From: Mortierella sp. BCC40632
Lineage: Eukaryota > Mortierellomycota > Mortierellomycetes > Mortierellales > Mortierellaceae
Direction: 5' to 3'
Length of the DNA stretch: 64,000 bases
Assembly (NCBI GenBank): GCA_011634665.1
Contig: WAEK01000015.1
Span: 1,100,501 to 1,164,500, forward strand
Shown here piece by piece: positions 36,840-48,783 of the stretch; the stretch's first letter is position 1, and each line of letters opens with the position of its first letter. The notes beneath the pieces were generated by a model, which worked only from the letters and a program-made list of their open reading frames with translations, searched no databases and was not told where the DNA came from. The translations under genes were made by a program, and so were the position numbers.

Positions 36840-36922
36840 ATAACACATCCGTCTTACCCATCGTCCGAGTCCCTTGGTGGAGACCCACTTCTCTCCTCAT
36901 TGTATAGTAACTAATCCGCCCG

Positions 36923-36928
36923 AATAAA
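36923..36928 (+). terminator. Candidate polyadenylation signal AATAAA
   Basis: AATAAA about 84 nt after the PDI stop codon, a usual distance. Confidence 0.5.
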
Positions 36929-37123
36929 AATATCACGTTTTTTGTTGTCCTATATATCTCTTTCTATCCTTCTGTTGAGTCGTAAACCTCTCTCCTTGCT
37001 CTCTCTCTCTCTTTTCTTTCTTTCTTTTGTCTCTCTGTCCCTTGTCTCTTCTCTGTCTCTGTCGCTCTCTCTTTCTCTCTTTCTCTCTTGCTGTCTCTTC
37101 ATTCCATCAGTCCCTGCTTAACA

Positions 37124-37761
37124 ATGATCACCTCACTCCCCATGCGCTCGCTCATCAACACTTCTGCATTCCGTCTGTCTCGAACGCGTCTCACCTCGCA
37201 CATTCAGCCCCGACTCGACATCAGCAGTCCTCTGGCTCAACAGCTATGCCGGCGTAACTTTCATGCCGAAAAGACCACAATCATTCCAGAGGCACCATAC
37301 AATGTCGTCCTGGACATTGATGGTGTTCTCATCAAGGTACCGCCTCATGACTCTTTTTTTCTCCATCTGACTTTTTTTCATCCACACAATTGACAGCTGT
37401 GTCTCATGGAACAACCTTATACCTTGTCCATGTCTTGAGTTCATGGCTATTTCTTTTCACTCGCCCACACTCACTCATGCCGATCCTCGCTACGACGACA
37501 ACTAGGGCAAACAAGTATTGCCACAGACTCGCCGGGCGATTAGTCTTCTCCAGTCGTAAGTCTAGTCCAAGTTTCCATCCCTTTTGTCCCCCTGACTGAC
37601 CTATACAGACTCGACCTTCTGCTCTGATAAATTACTCGATGTGGGCAAAGGGCGAACACCATTGGGAAGAACAGAGAGCCGCTGCAGACATTTTTAGATC
37701 AGCCAACAACACGTACCAAACATTAGCAATATATCAGCCAGGGAAGCACGGGAACAACTGT

Positions 37762-37796
<35 letters not shown>

Positions 37797-39723
37797 TACC
37801 CAGCAGTGTAGGAAGAAGAAGAGGAGGTCAACATTCTCTTCTCTCTCGAGTTACCGCAGTCATCATTCAGCCATCTCTCCCTCTCTTTCTATCCATCGTC
37901 ACCTGCTCGCTGACTAGTTCCTTTTTTTTTTTTTTTTTTTTTTTTTCTGGATCGTCATCTGGCTCATACTTAGGAACAATATCCCATATATCTTTCTGAC
38001 AAACGGAGGAGGTCTAACCGAGACCGAAAAGGCCCACCAGCTCAGTAAAAAGTTGGGATTCCATGTAAGTCTCTTTGTCTCCCTTTTTTTTCACCTATCT
38101 GTCCTTTCTTTTTTATTGTTGCCTTGTCTTTTCTCTTTCTATTTCTCTTTTTCTCTCTCTCCGTGAGCTATTGTTCATTCGTTCTCTTGTCCCTGAATCC
38201 ACTTCTCACTCAGATCCGATGAACCCGTTCTTCTCTCCATTGATAGATCTCTCCAAAACAATTGATCCTATCACACACACCCATGCAGGAGTTGGTCCCA
38301 CGATTTGAACACTCCAACGTGCTGGTTGTCGGTGGCAATGGATCCGAGTGTCGCCATGTCGCAGAGCATTATGGATTCAAACAGATCGTCACACCCGAGG
38401 AAGTTCACACGCTCTACCCTTCGGTCTGCCCCAGTTCCCCGCCTGAACCTCGGGCTGTTCCCCTGGCCGAAAAAAAAAAAAAAAAAAAAAATCGCCCTAC
38501 TTGTTACAAATAATGAGCGTGGAATGTCTGAATGATATCATCTTCCGCTTGTTGCGCCTTGGCCTCGCAAAATGCTGTCATCGAGTCTGTGTGTTCTGTC
38601 GCACCTCCCCTTTTCCCTTCTCTCCCAATCGGGTAATCAGTTCACCAGAACGCCTCATGAACTCAATTCTCCGATCTAACAATGTACGCACACACACACA
38701 CATACACACGCTTTCTCTCTCTCTCTCTCTCTTCTCGTTTTGTTTAATAGAAATACCTTCAGAACGTCCATCGCCCTGTTGAAGCGATCATGGTCTTCCA
38801 TGATTCTATTGACTGGGGACGTGATTTGCAAGTCATGCTCGACGCCCTGGTGTCCAAAGGTAAGTTTCTGTCCTTTACGGCGTGCCCCTTCTCCGAAATA
38901 TAGCTAAAATTACAAGAACAAAAAAAGGAAAAAGGAAAAAGGAAAAAGGAAAAAGGAAAAAGGAAAACGGGCTTTAATGAATCCATTTCTTTTTTATTTT
39001 TATTTCGAATTCTGCAAATGCTAGACGGATATCTAGGATCTGTCAAGACCATGTCAGAGCTCCATACGACCAAACAATCCGTTCCGCTATTCTTTTCAAA
39101 CTCGGACCTGGTAAGCACACAGAGAAAAAAAAATGGAGCGCCCTTTTCTTTTCTACCCCCATGTCGTCCTGGACACTTTTGTCAATCATTCACTCATCAT
39201 ATCTGTATTTTCGTTTTTCGTGTTTAATAGGTCTGGAGTAACGAGTATCCTACCCCAAGATTTGCTCAGGGTACTTTTAGGACATGTCTGGAACGGATCT
39301 ACAAGGTATCGTGAAGAAGGAGTGCCCTGACCCAGGAGATATTCTTTCTTTCTTTCTTTCTTTCTTTAAGCAAATCGGAATGTGGACATTAGGAGAATGT
39401 TAGTACCTAACCACATATCTTTTTTCTTCTTTTCTTTTCTTTTTTCTTCTTACAGGATATGACGGGCCATAACTTAGAGTACACGCTGTATGGCAAGCCC
39501 ATGACGAGCACCTATCAATATGCAGATTCAGTCCTGACCAAGCTAGCTCCGACACACATTGGGCGAGACGGCAAACCCAAGCGAAGGACTGTCTACGGTA
39601 AGCAAATGAAGATGCAAGAAGACCGCACGCCTGGCTCCCCTTTTGTTACTGCTAAATTTGTCACCTCTTCCCCCTACCTGCTACTGCCAAAAAGTTCCAC
39701 GGAATGAATACGCATAAGGAACT

Positions 39724-39800
<77 letters not shown>

Positions 39801-40252
39801 CATTTTCTTTTCTTTTTTCCTTTTTATTTAAACACTCTTGGGATTCGAATGTAGCTATTGGTGACAATCCATACGCTGATATTGCAGGTGCTAATGGTTA
39901 TGGATGGGAGTCATTGCTAGTCAAGACGGGCGTCTTTAAACCCGAAGGAAACGAGAATCACTACCTGCATCCAGCCACGGCCGTGGTTGAGGATGTCGAA
40001 GATGCTGTCCGCTGGATTATCTCGCGTGAAATCATGAAGGCTCATGAGCCATGGCAAAGCTGGTAAGCCAATCGAGAGGGGGGGGAGGGATGGACAAAGG
40101 ATAAAAAGAAATCGAAGGCGATGGGGGGTTAAAAAGAAAAACTGACTTGAAAACCCCTCTTGTTGAAAAAAATGATTCGTATTTGTAGGGACAGAAAGAA
40201 CGTGAATGAAACGGGACCTGTCCTTGCGGAGCAAAAGGCTAGCTACGACTAG
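37124..40252 (+). CDS. HAD-superfamily hydrolase of the HDHD5/CECR5 type, probably mitochondrial
   Basis: Ten exons: 37124-37336, 37506-37555, 37974-38064, 38289-38423, 38751-38859, 39025-39110, 39231-39305, 39456-39597, 39855-40062 and 40189-40252, giving about 390 residues. The basic N-terminus (MITSLPMRSLINTSAFRLSR) looks like a mitochondrial targeting sequence. HAD motif I is VVLDIDGVLI (D64, D66), motif II IFLTNGGG, and motif IV AIGDNPYADIAGAN. SVPLFFSNSDLVW, PRFAQGTF and YTLYGKPMTSTYQYA are typical of this family. Known role: a putative phosphatase of unknown substrate in mitochondria. The end of exon 4 is uncertain: only weak GT sites exist (38424 used here), and the frame stays open into an A tract of about 21 nt. 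The introns contain a 7-bp tandem repeat and a 72-nt GA repeat. Confidence 0.87.
37763..37792. repeat. GA dinucleotide repeat
   Basis: About 15 GA units in intron 2 of the HDHD5-like gene. Confidence 0.85.
38921..38968. repeat. Tandem repeat of the 7-mer GGAAAAA
   Basis: Six GG dinucleotides at exact 7-base spacing (38927, 38934, 38941, 38948, 38955, 38962) separated by A5, in intron 5 of the HDHD5-like gene. Confidence 0.9.
39727..39798. repeat. GA repeat, 36 units
   Basis: 72 uninterrupted bases of GA in intron 8 of the HDHD5-like gene, about 55 nt before the acceptor; the last part of the intron returns to T-rich sequence. Confidence 0.92.
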
Positions 40253-40749
40253 ATGAATCCTTCTATAGACTATTGACATGGTTATCTCTCTCACACTCTC
40301 TCTCCTCTCAAATTCTTTTTGACTGCGACAGAGTCAGTCTTATACCTCTCTGATGTTACAACGGCGACTCATGAAAACAAACTTTTCTTAGAAAGAGAAA
40401 AGAAAATACTAGTCCCCTCTCCACTCCTTTCACTAGAAAGAAAGAAAAAATTTCCCAACCTCTCACTAATCAATAGAGTTCCACACCCCCTCCTCACTGC
40501 TATGCCTCCTTTTTTTTTTTTTTTTTTTTTTACGCCATCATACCCCTCCCCGTTGGTGAAAATAAAGAATAGATAATCAAACTAGCCCAACTCTTGCAAT
40601 CCAATGTCACCCACTCCTGTTGAGTTGTCATGAGCATTGCACCACTACACTCTTCTGTTTGGTCCTTACAGTCTACCGAGTGTGAAAAAGAAAAAAAAAC
40701 ATATGACGCTATAAAAAGAGATTTTATTCGGATGGTCCTATCTCTCATT
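40253..40749. other. Shared 3' region of convergent genes
   Basis: About 500 nt between the stop codons of the HDHD5-like and MscS genes. Contains a T tract of about 20 nt near 40510-40530 and AATAAAG at 40560. No gene seen. Confidence 0.5.
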
Positions 40750-43700
40750 TTACTCTCCTCCACCTTCTCCACCTTCATGAGGTCGGTTAAATGTAGGTCG
40801 TCGATACAATCTGGCAAGATGTTCGGGTGAGTACTGTTGCAATGGCGAATTGGGTCCCAAGGTCACTTGGTCATCCCTCTGTCCTCGAGACATGGACACT
40901 TCCAAATCATGAACATCCCGCTTGTAGACTTCGAGTCGCTGAGGCAATGCATAGTATTGGATACCAATGTCCTCTACAGCCTCTTTTAACGCGTAATTGA
41001 ACTAGTTTCGCCCACATATTGAAGAAGTTATTGTAAGTCAAAAAGATATCTTCGTGACACACAGCATGTCAAAAAAAAAAAAAAAAAAAAAACTTACAGC
41101 GGTACGACGAGCCCAACGACGACCAGCATCTTGCCAATTGCCTCTGTGTTCGATGACCATACTGATCTTGAGTTTGGCATCCATCTCTTGGATCTGGATC
41201 TCCATGTCTGGCAAGAAATCCTTGCTTTGATTGATCAGGTAATCGCGCATCCTTGCTCGGAGCTCCAGAATCTTGGCCTGGGGAGTATAGCAATCGACAT
41301 TAAGGACTAACAGGATAAAAAAAAAGGAAAAAAATCAAATCAAGTTTAGTCATCATAGTCACCAATAATCCATCACTAACCCTTCAGGAAAAGGTGTGGG
41401 TCCACAATCTCTTCTCTTTCTCTTACCAATCTTTTCCGACATATTAGGCGAGCGACGAACATTGTGAATGGGTCTGGAGCTGACATAGTTGTTTGGATAG
41501 TACATCCGTTTGCCATCCCAGGTCACAAAGGTTGTGCTGTTCAATCCCACTTCACGAACAAACATCTCTGTGCCATCAATGACCACCAGATCGCCCGAGT
41601 CGTAAGGGTGCTAGTTGTACCAAAGGAGGAGCCGATAACGGATTTTCCAGATTAGACATTTCTTCTCTCTCAGTTGATCCCCTACAAAACAGAAGAAAAA
41701 AAAAAAAAAAGCTGGATCTTACCGTGATGAACAAAAAGACAATGTTCTCAAACAAAATCTTGAGCGAGTTACCAAAGACAAAACTCAGAGCCAAGAGAAA
41801 AGAACCGATGGAGAGCATGTTTTGAACAATGTTCTTTCCAAAGATGGACAACACAATCAATAACCAGATAATCGCCACCACAGTCAAAAAGATGATGTCC
41901 AACTTGCCAACCGCCTGAGATAAATCTCGAAGTGAAGTATGAAGATCCTTGCGTTCCTTGTAAATATAGAAAATCTTCTCCTTCATCTCTCGCTTGGAAA
42001 TATCGCCGTTACCATCCTTGTCAAAAATCAAAAAGGCCTCCTTGGCCTCATCCTCGGAATCAAAATACGGATAGAAATCCTCCACTAACAACTCTTCGGC
42101 CGTACGTCCATGCTGGTACTTCAGATTGTTGAACAAGGTCTTGGCCAATCGCTTAGCATTCGCTGTGGAACCAATGTCCTTGGCTGGCGAATGCTTGTTT
42201 GCATAAGCAATCCCTTGGAGTCTTCGGTTGATTCCCCTAAAGATATTGCCGTCACCCGACTTGGTCTTTGACTCTCGTTTTGCTTGTCGAGCAGCCTGGG
42301 AGAGTAATGTAGACTGTCGACTACTGTTGTATTCCGTTGGCGTCGTCAATGGCGTACCATTCAGGAACATAAACTCATTTCCCTTTGGGGTTGGTGTTGC
42401 CTCGCCTCCACTAAGAGTTCCTTGGTCATGCATGATCTCTGCGTCTGAGGTCGTCTGAATTCCATTTTGACCATTGCCAGCAGTTTTCGTGCCATTGTTA
42501 TTGACATGATTCATCTCCAGACTGTTGGATCGAGAAGGTTGGGCAGACCTGTATCCACCAGGAAAGACACTTCCAATATAGTCACTATTGTTGCGACTAT
42601 GTGTCGGACGAGCCAGAGGGTGATGGGCCTTCTTAACCTTGCTCTTGGAAGTACTCAAGCGATCCAAGACTGCCAACGCATACTTGTTCTCCTTGATTCG
42701 GTCTGCATAAGCAATCTGATGAAAGTTGGTCGAGATCATATGGAGAAGGACCTTTTCGATCAACACCAGTCCACATCCTGCCACAAGTGCTGCCAACACT
42801 TCGACAAAGATTGGATTCAGTTTTTCGTCAGCCCGGCGATAGGGCACCTTGGAGAGGAACCCAAAAGAGCCAATGGCCCAACATGCTGCCAATAGGAATT
42901 TGATGTACTTTTTGGTAGCCACAAAGATCTAATGTATACCGATCAAAGGATCCATTCGGTCCACTTGGTCAGTTCTGTCCAGATCCTTGTCATATGAATT
43001 GAAAGGGATATCAATGATTAAGGAAAACTACGCCAAAGTAGACTTACCAACAACCGGGACCTGACTTTCTCAAGACGAGCGCCAGCCATGACAGATGAGA
43101 GCCGGACGACCATGGCGGGGATGATGTCGACACCCCAGTTAGTGACGCAGATGATGCACCACATGAAAGCGATCCAGGCAAAGATAAGGACGATGATTGT
43201 CTTTGGCACGCCGGGGTGTGGGAGACTGGGATCCTCGGGCACTGGAGCATCATCGTCCATAAAGATGGTCACGAGGACTGCAGGCAGTGCGATGATCGGC
43301 CCAACGGTCAAGATCAAGATCACGGTACGAAGAAAAGGCGAAAGCTTCCTCCATTTGGTATTGTTCTTCTTGTTCTTCTTGTTCAGCATTGCCCCTGCAG
43401 GGAGGACCTGCCCGTTGGCGTCAATGTTGATATCCTCGTCCCAGTCAAAGTCAGACTCATCACTGTTCATTGCCTGTCGTGGCGGCACAAAGTCGTTCAT
43501 TGCTGCTTCGTCCTGCTTCATAATCCGATCCATGTCGATGTTAGTCGAAACTCCTGTGCGGTCAAGTGGTGGCGTTGTCGTGAGCGTTGGTGGGAGTGGA
43601 ACCTGGTGGTGGTGTGGATGGCTCGAGTGAGAATACACAAACTGAGGACTGCTTTGGACTAGCGGTGGCCGTGTGAAGGCAGGGTTGATAGGGGCCGTGG

Positions 43701-43920
43701 CCTGGTCGACGGAAAGTGTGGCATTCTCGCTGACAGGTGGGAGAGGAGCCCGCTGGCTGCCAAGGGCTTCATTCACAACGGGTGGTGCCGTTGATGTTAA
43801 AGGAGTATCTATGACAGACGAGGCAGAGGTGTTATTGTTTGGCGTCAGAGGAATGTTGGCGATGTTCTTTTTTTTGGGTAGCTCTCGGCCAAAGGTTCGG
43901 GGTTGTCTTGCCCGCGCCAC
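40750..43920 (-). CDS. MscS-type mechanosensitive ion channel with EF-hand (Msy1/Msy2-like)
   Basis: Five exons on the minus strand: 43920-43048, 42928-41723, 41610-41427, 41306-41098 and 41001-40750, 907 residues from 43920. The N-terminal ~185 residues are hydrophilic and disordered. Hydrophobic segments lie near 195-220 and 230-265, two more early in exon 2, and two just before residue 690 (LDIIFLTVVAIIWLL and MLSIGSFLLALSFVFGN, the second being the probable pore helix). An EF-hand loop, DKDGNGDISKRE, occupies 594-605 with standard Ca-binding positions. The MscS beta domain follows (HPYDSGDLVVIDG, TTFVTWDG, YYPNNYV). Known role: ER or plasma membrane channels that respond to osmotic swelling and control Ca2+ entry in fission yeast. 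The frame opens at a GTG with a stop just upstream and no ATG, so a 5' exon is probably missing. Confidence 0.88.
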
Positions 43921-44576
43921 TTCCTTGTCAGCTCCCTACTCCCCACTTCCATTTCCTCCTCCGCCTCCACGCCCATCCAGGTCAAATACAGTTTGCTTAG
44001 TGCGGTGGGACAGGATGCTGGGCCCTAGGCTGGAGCTGCATCTCATTATCTTGCGCGCTTGCGCGAGAAGAACAAGAGGCGCTGCTGAGCTTTAGACGGA
44101 GGTGCTGAGCCGAAGGACCATTCCTTTTCCTGATTGAGGATCTATCCTCATGGCAGTAGTGCATCCTCCGCCTGATACCAATAGGCTGGTTGCACACCAT
44201 TGTCACCTTCTCCTTCCCCCCTTTTTTCGCTTGCTTCTTTGTTCTACAGCTGCCGATCTCGATAGAGCAAGAGCAGCACTAGTCTGTTTTAGCTTATTTT
44301 GCGTTGGCTGCAGGCCTGGGGCACTGTCTGTGGAGCGATAACACGAGCTGGATTCGAGACAAGGCCTGTCCGGAAGATGGACCCAGTACCAAGCTTGTGC
44401 CTGGAAGGGAGAGTCGAAAGTGTGTAGCGTACCTTTTTGTCGCTTGAACTTCATGGCGGTCTACCGGGTATACGGGAAGGCGTTGCTCGGAATTATGGAG
44501 AGTAACGCACAGGGGTGGAAGGGAAATTAACGGCGCATTGAGGTGGCACGGTGTGTGTCCAATAAAAAAAGGGGAG

Positions 44577-44584
<8 letters not shown>

Positions 44585-44656
<72 letters not shown>
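44585..44656. repeat. GA repeat, 36 units
   Basis: 72 uninterrupted bases of GA, flanked by GA-rich imperfect sequence on both sides, about 670 nt upstream of the MscS frame. Confidence 0.92.
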
Positions 44657-44662
<6 letters not shown>

Positions 44663-47387
44663 TTTAAAACGAATCAAGTTTGAATGCACCGAATGAAGGA
44701 TGAGAAGGGTGGTGCGAATGGGAGGATGACTGGTCCACGAGGAGATGGGCAGGTTCGAATCGGGGCGTCAACCGGCGAGGATGCAGAAGAGTGTTGAGGC
44801 TCGAGTAGAGACGTGGACAGGGAGTAAGAGAAAGAGAGAAGAGAAGAGAAGAGAAAAGAGAAAGAAAGAAAGAGAGACTCTTTAAAACTGATCACCGAAA
44901 TAAAATATATGGCCTTTCCTCCTTCTCCTCCTCCTCCTCCTCCTGTCTTTAGATCGATCTGGGACAACGTCCGTCCGCCCCTAATCCTCTTGCTTTCTAT
45001 CGCCCATGGGCTCATCCCCTTTCTCTCTTTCTCTCTCGCTTTCCATCTCTCTTTCGCTTCTCCGGCCAGCTGTCCGGTCTGCACCCAGCTCAATGAGGCT
45101 CCGATGGGATCGGGCCTCTTCCTTTGGACTTGGCTCGGTTCTCGGTTAGAGCACAACTAACTCTACCCCGCCTGCATAGGTCAGGTTCCCCGAATGTCTT
45201 CATGGTTACGCGATACGTGCCATGCTATTACTCAAAAGCATGGGTAACCTCCTCTTTCCTCACCTACCACTGACCCGCATGGGCACATGCGATCGCTTCG
45301 GTGCTCATGACACCCGTTTCTTGTCCTGTTGTCTGCGTGTGGATGTACTTTACAAGGTTCCGTCCCAATTATGTATACTCGATCTATGCCCCGATCGAGC
45401 CTAACAGACGGACCTGTTGCACAGAACTAGATGGACCATTGCCTCCACTCCCTGGCGCCTGTTTTAATTGCAGACGTCGAATTCATGGAAAGGAAGAACT
45501 GGCCGCCTGTCCGCTGGGTAAACCCACAGAGCAACAGCGCTGACTGAAGCGGACTCCTTTCTCTCTCTCATTCTCGCTCTTACTCACTCTCATTCTCTTC
45601 ACTATACACACGTACCCTCTCACGCCCAATGGAGGTCTTGGTGAGCACGAACAATGGCAGAGGGGCTACTCCTGACATGTCCACGATAAGCTCCTCTCTC
45701 TCTCTCTCTCACTACCCCCGCAAAATCAACGACCGACACAGCTAAAGCTCTTTCCGACTAGAGTAGAATGCATCAGAAGGGTGAGAAGCGCCATTGCCCT
45801 CCTTCCTCTTTCCTCTTTCCAATGGTATCTCTGCTCAGGTTGTAGAAAATGCCTTGTTTACTGCCCTTTGTCCGAGACCTGTGTGTGAAGTGCATTGTGC
45901 ACTGGCACCTTTTTTTTTTTTTTTTTTTCCTCTTCCTCTTCTTCCCTGGTCCTGGTCCCAAAGCGAAGCTAATCTGTTCCCCTGCTCAAAAAAAAAAAAA
46001 AACCAAATGTTCGGTCTGGTGCTCAAAAAAAAAAAAAAAAAAAAAAGAAAAAGAAAGAAAGCACCGGCGCATTACGTCAATGCTAACTCTAACTGAAGGC
46101 ATGTGTAGACTAGATAAATTTTTGGTAGGGATTTGATAGAAAAAAAAAAAAGGGAGGAACAGAGAGCACAAAAAGTGGAGAGGAGAGAGAGAGAGAGAGA
46201 GAGAAATCTAAACGAGTGGGTTTGCACATTTTTTTTTTTTTTTTTTGGTGAGAACTTTCATCCTCTCATCTTTTTGCTTTAGCGCCTTAGGATTCATGCG
46301 CTAGATTGCCCATTGACGAACCTAGAAGATGAAGACAGAGTAGGGGCCTTTCTTTTCTATTCTTTTCTTTTCTTGCTTACTTTCTTTTTTTTTTTTCCCT
46401 TCTTTTTTTTACATTGATCCTTTCTATCTTGTTGCCTCGTTTAGAGGAAGAGAGTGAGTAAGGGAGTAAGGGAGAGAGAGGATAGGGGAAAATAAAATGC
46501 TCCAAAGTACGTACATCGCAGGAATAAATCAAGCCGTTTGTCCAAGTTCCACTCCTTGGGGGGGGGCACAACAAAAATCCATTAGTCTCGGCCCTTTCTT
46601 TCTTTTTCTTTTTTGTTACGCGTAAACACAGTGGTGTGCCCTGAAATTGAACTGAACTTTCTTCATCGCACGTTTCTTGATACTGTCTTGTACATTCTCA
46701 ATAATGTGAATAGTATCTCTTCCCACAGAGAGACACCTAATTTGTGGCAACCTAGTCCTCAAAGCGACGCTGCCTTTTTTTTGACATCCTTAATCCATTC
46801 TTTTGATCCATTTTTTGCTTTGTTTTTTTTTGTTGTGATCAGGTTTTTGGAGATATTTGAGGGATCAAACAAATCGGTTGCACTCTTAAACCAATTGACA
46901 AATACATCTGATTCTCGCAATTAAAACCACAAAAGTCGCCGTTCAATATATATTCCTGGCGATCTCTCATCACAGCCAGACCAGTAGTAGGCTACGGCAA
47001 ACTATGACAACAGGGCAAGAGCTTTTTTTTTTTTTTTTTTTTTTATAATACATGGGATGGAAAGGATTTCTGCGTCAGTTTGAGTACGTTTTGAAAACTC
47101 CCTCAGTGCAGTAATCCAAGATAACTTGCGGACGTCAAGTCAAATAAATAGACAGAAGTGTGTAGAGAGAATAGCCACAATTGATCTGTGGCAGCCAGGC
47201 ACTCAGAGCGACTTTACTTTTTTGATCCTTAGAAATTCGAGCATGCGTTCGTTTGGTGAAAAAAAAAACAACGTGACTGAATTGGGTCTTGAGAGGTGAG
47301 TGCTTCTTTCCCAGCCGGGCTCACCTAGAAAAAATGGTCGATTGGCTGCCAGGAGTCCCAGCCACCTGGGGCCTGAGAATAGGAGTG

Positions 47388-47395
47388 AAAAAAAA
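47388..47395 (-). terminator. RNA polymerase III terminator (T8) of tRNA-Ala
   Basis: Reads T8 on the tRNA strand, 21 nt after the 3' end of the mature tRNA. Confidence 0.75.
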
Positions 47396-47416
47396 GTCGC
47401 AAGTTGGGGCAAAAGA

Positions 47417-47489
47417 TGGAGCAGTGGGGAATCGAACCCCATGCCTCTCCCATGCGAAGGGAGCGCTCTACCAAATGAGCTACAGCCCC
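47417..47489 (-). tRNA. tRNA-Ala (anticodon CGC)
   Basis: 73 nt on the minus strand fold into a cloverleaf. The acceptor 5' strand is GGGGCTG, followed by T8 A9 and the D stem GCTC. The anticodon stem CTCCC/GGGAG closes the loop TTCGCAT, giving anticodon CGC. The T stem TGGGG/CCCCA closes the loop TTCGATT, and the discriminator is A. G3:U70, the identity pair for alanyl-tRNA synthetase, is present. Position 6:67 is a U-U mismatch. There is no intron. A and B boxes are in place and a T8 terminator follows. Confidence 0.93.
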
Positions 47490-47710
47490 GTTAAAGACCT
47501 AAGTGATTGGCTACCAGTATCGGGCCTGCTTCGCCCAATGTTGCCCTCACCACCAAGTCACCTCCATTATTTCCCACCACTACACCATTATTTCCCACTT
47601 TTCGGGATACCCATTGGTTGTAGCGATGTAGTGAGTCGATTGAGTTGTTAGTAGATGATTCGGTGGAGTATGATGAGCCTGACCGTCCTAAATGGCTGTT
47701 CCAGCGGAAA

Positions 47711-47744
<34 letters not shown>

Positions 47745-48529
47745 GATGAGTCTGACTAGGGCGAGGTCTGCCTGTATCCACCAGTTAAAAGATAAAATGA
47801 AAGTCCAAGGTGTGCAACGAAAGATTGGGGACTAGGGAGGTTCCTCACAAAAAAGTAAGAAGCTATCCAGGCGGGAGAGGAGGGGGAGTTGATCGTATCG
47901 CTCCACCTGTGACGGGTGCAGTATCTGTAGGAGAGCTAAACAAGGCCACCTGTCCTATAGAACACCTGGATAACTTCTATTCAGGACAATTGAAAACTGC
48001 GACTCCCAAGGACGAAGCAACCTCCAGTATGATTAAGTGAAATTGAGTTGACTCGGTTGGATGGCGCATTCCTCCTCCTCGCTTTCCCCGAAACAGGGAG
48101 TATGTTGGTTGAGCGCATGTTGTTTGAAAATAAGACGGCTACGGCTGCCAGGTTGATGTGTTTGATGTCGATAGAGAGAAATACGACTTACTTGGACAAG
48201 ATTGTGTCGGATGGATGGATGCATTGTGTCGAGCCGCATTCAAAAAAAAAAAAAAAAAAAGGGAAGGGAGAGAGTGTGTATGAGTGAGGAAGGAGTGAAA
48301 AAAAAGAAAGAGACCGTTTTTAAGCCACTCGTGCTCGCTCCATTCATCTATGCACAGAGGACGAGTCCATCGCGGTCTCCAGCATTTCGCATTATAGACC
48401 ACAGGAGCCCAAGGAACAGGAACTCATTTTTGCACTCTGTCATTCTCTCTCTCTCGCTCGCTCTTCTCGCCTCAGGAGTTATATATTTTTTTTCTTTCTA
48501 AATATTCGTCTCGAATTGGACATTTCAGC
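47490..48529. other. Region between tRNA-Ala and AP-3 sigma, no gene recognised
   Basis: About 1 kb. Contains an unusual T14/A20 junction at about 47710-47743 and an A19 tract at 48242-48260. The last 100 nt or so should hold the AP-3 sigma leader. Confidence 0.4.
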
Positions 48530-48748
48530 ATGATCAAATCAGTTCTCATCTTTAATAACCATGGCAACCCACGGTTAACCAAGTTCTACAATCCCATTGT
48601 ATGCTCTCAGAAAAAATGAACGCGGCCTTATTTTGAAGACAAAAAAAAAGGAAGGCATGGCGTCAAAGCAAGCCCTATTCTGAAGAAGAAAGAAAAAGAA
48701 AAAGGATTTTAACAAAACTAATAGGACATTGTCTTTTGACACTCTTTT

Positions 48749-48783
<35 letters not shown>

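Larger units (their letters stand above)
43921..47416. other. Gene-poor region upstream of the MscS gene
   Basis: About 3.5 kb without a convincing gene. The first part should include the 5' exon and promoter of the MscS gene; a candidate Met at 44454 (MKFKRQK) followed by a GTACGC donor could not be joined convincingly. Repeats: GA36 at 44585-44656, T17 near 45910-45927, A tracts at 46025-46046, T tracts near 46230-46246 and 47023-47044. Confidence 0.4.

Noticed and set aside
35655..36848. 397-residue open frame antisense to PDI
   Set aside because: It mirrors the PDI coding exon; biased codon use with C/G in third positions removes stops from the opposite strand. Its Leu/Val-rich translation has no domain logic.
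39661..39867. Frames encoding long RERERE or SLSLSL runs (also at 22150, 44294, 55418 and 63741)
   Set aside because: They are translations of GA/CT microsatellites and not genes.
43018..43662. Plus-strand frames opposite the MscS N-terminal exon
   Set aside because: Shadows of a well supported coding exon on the other strand.
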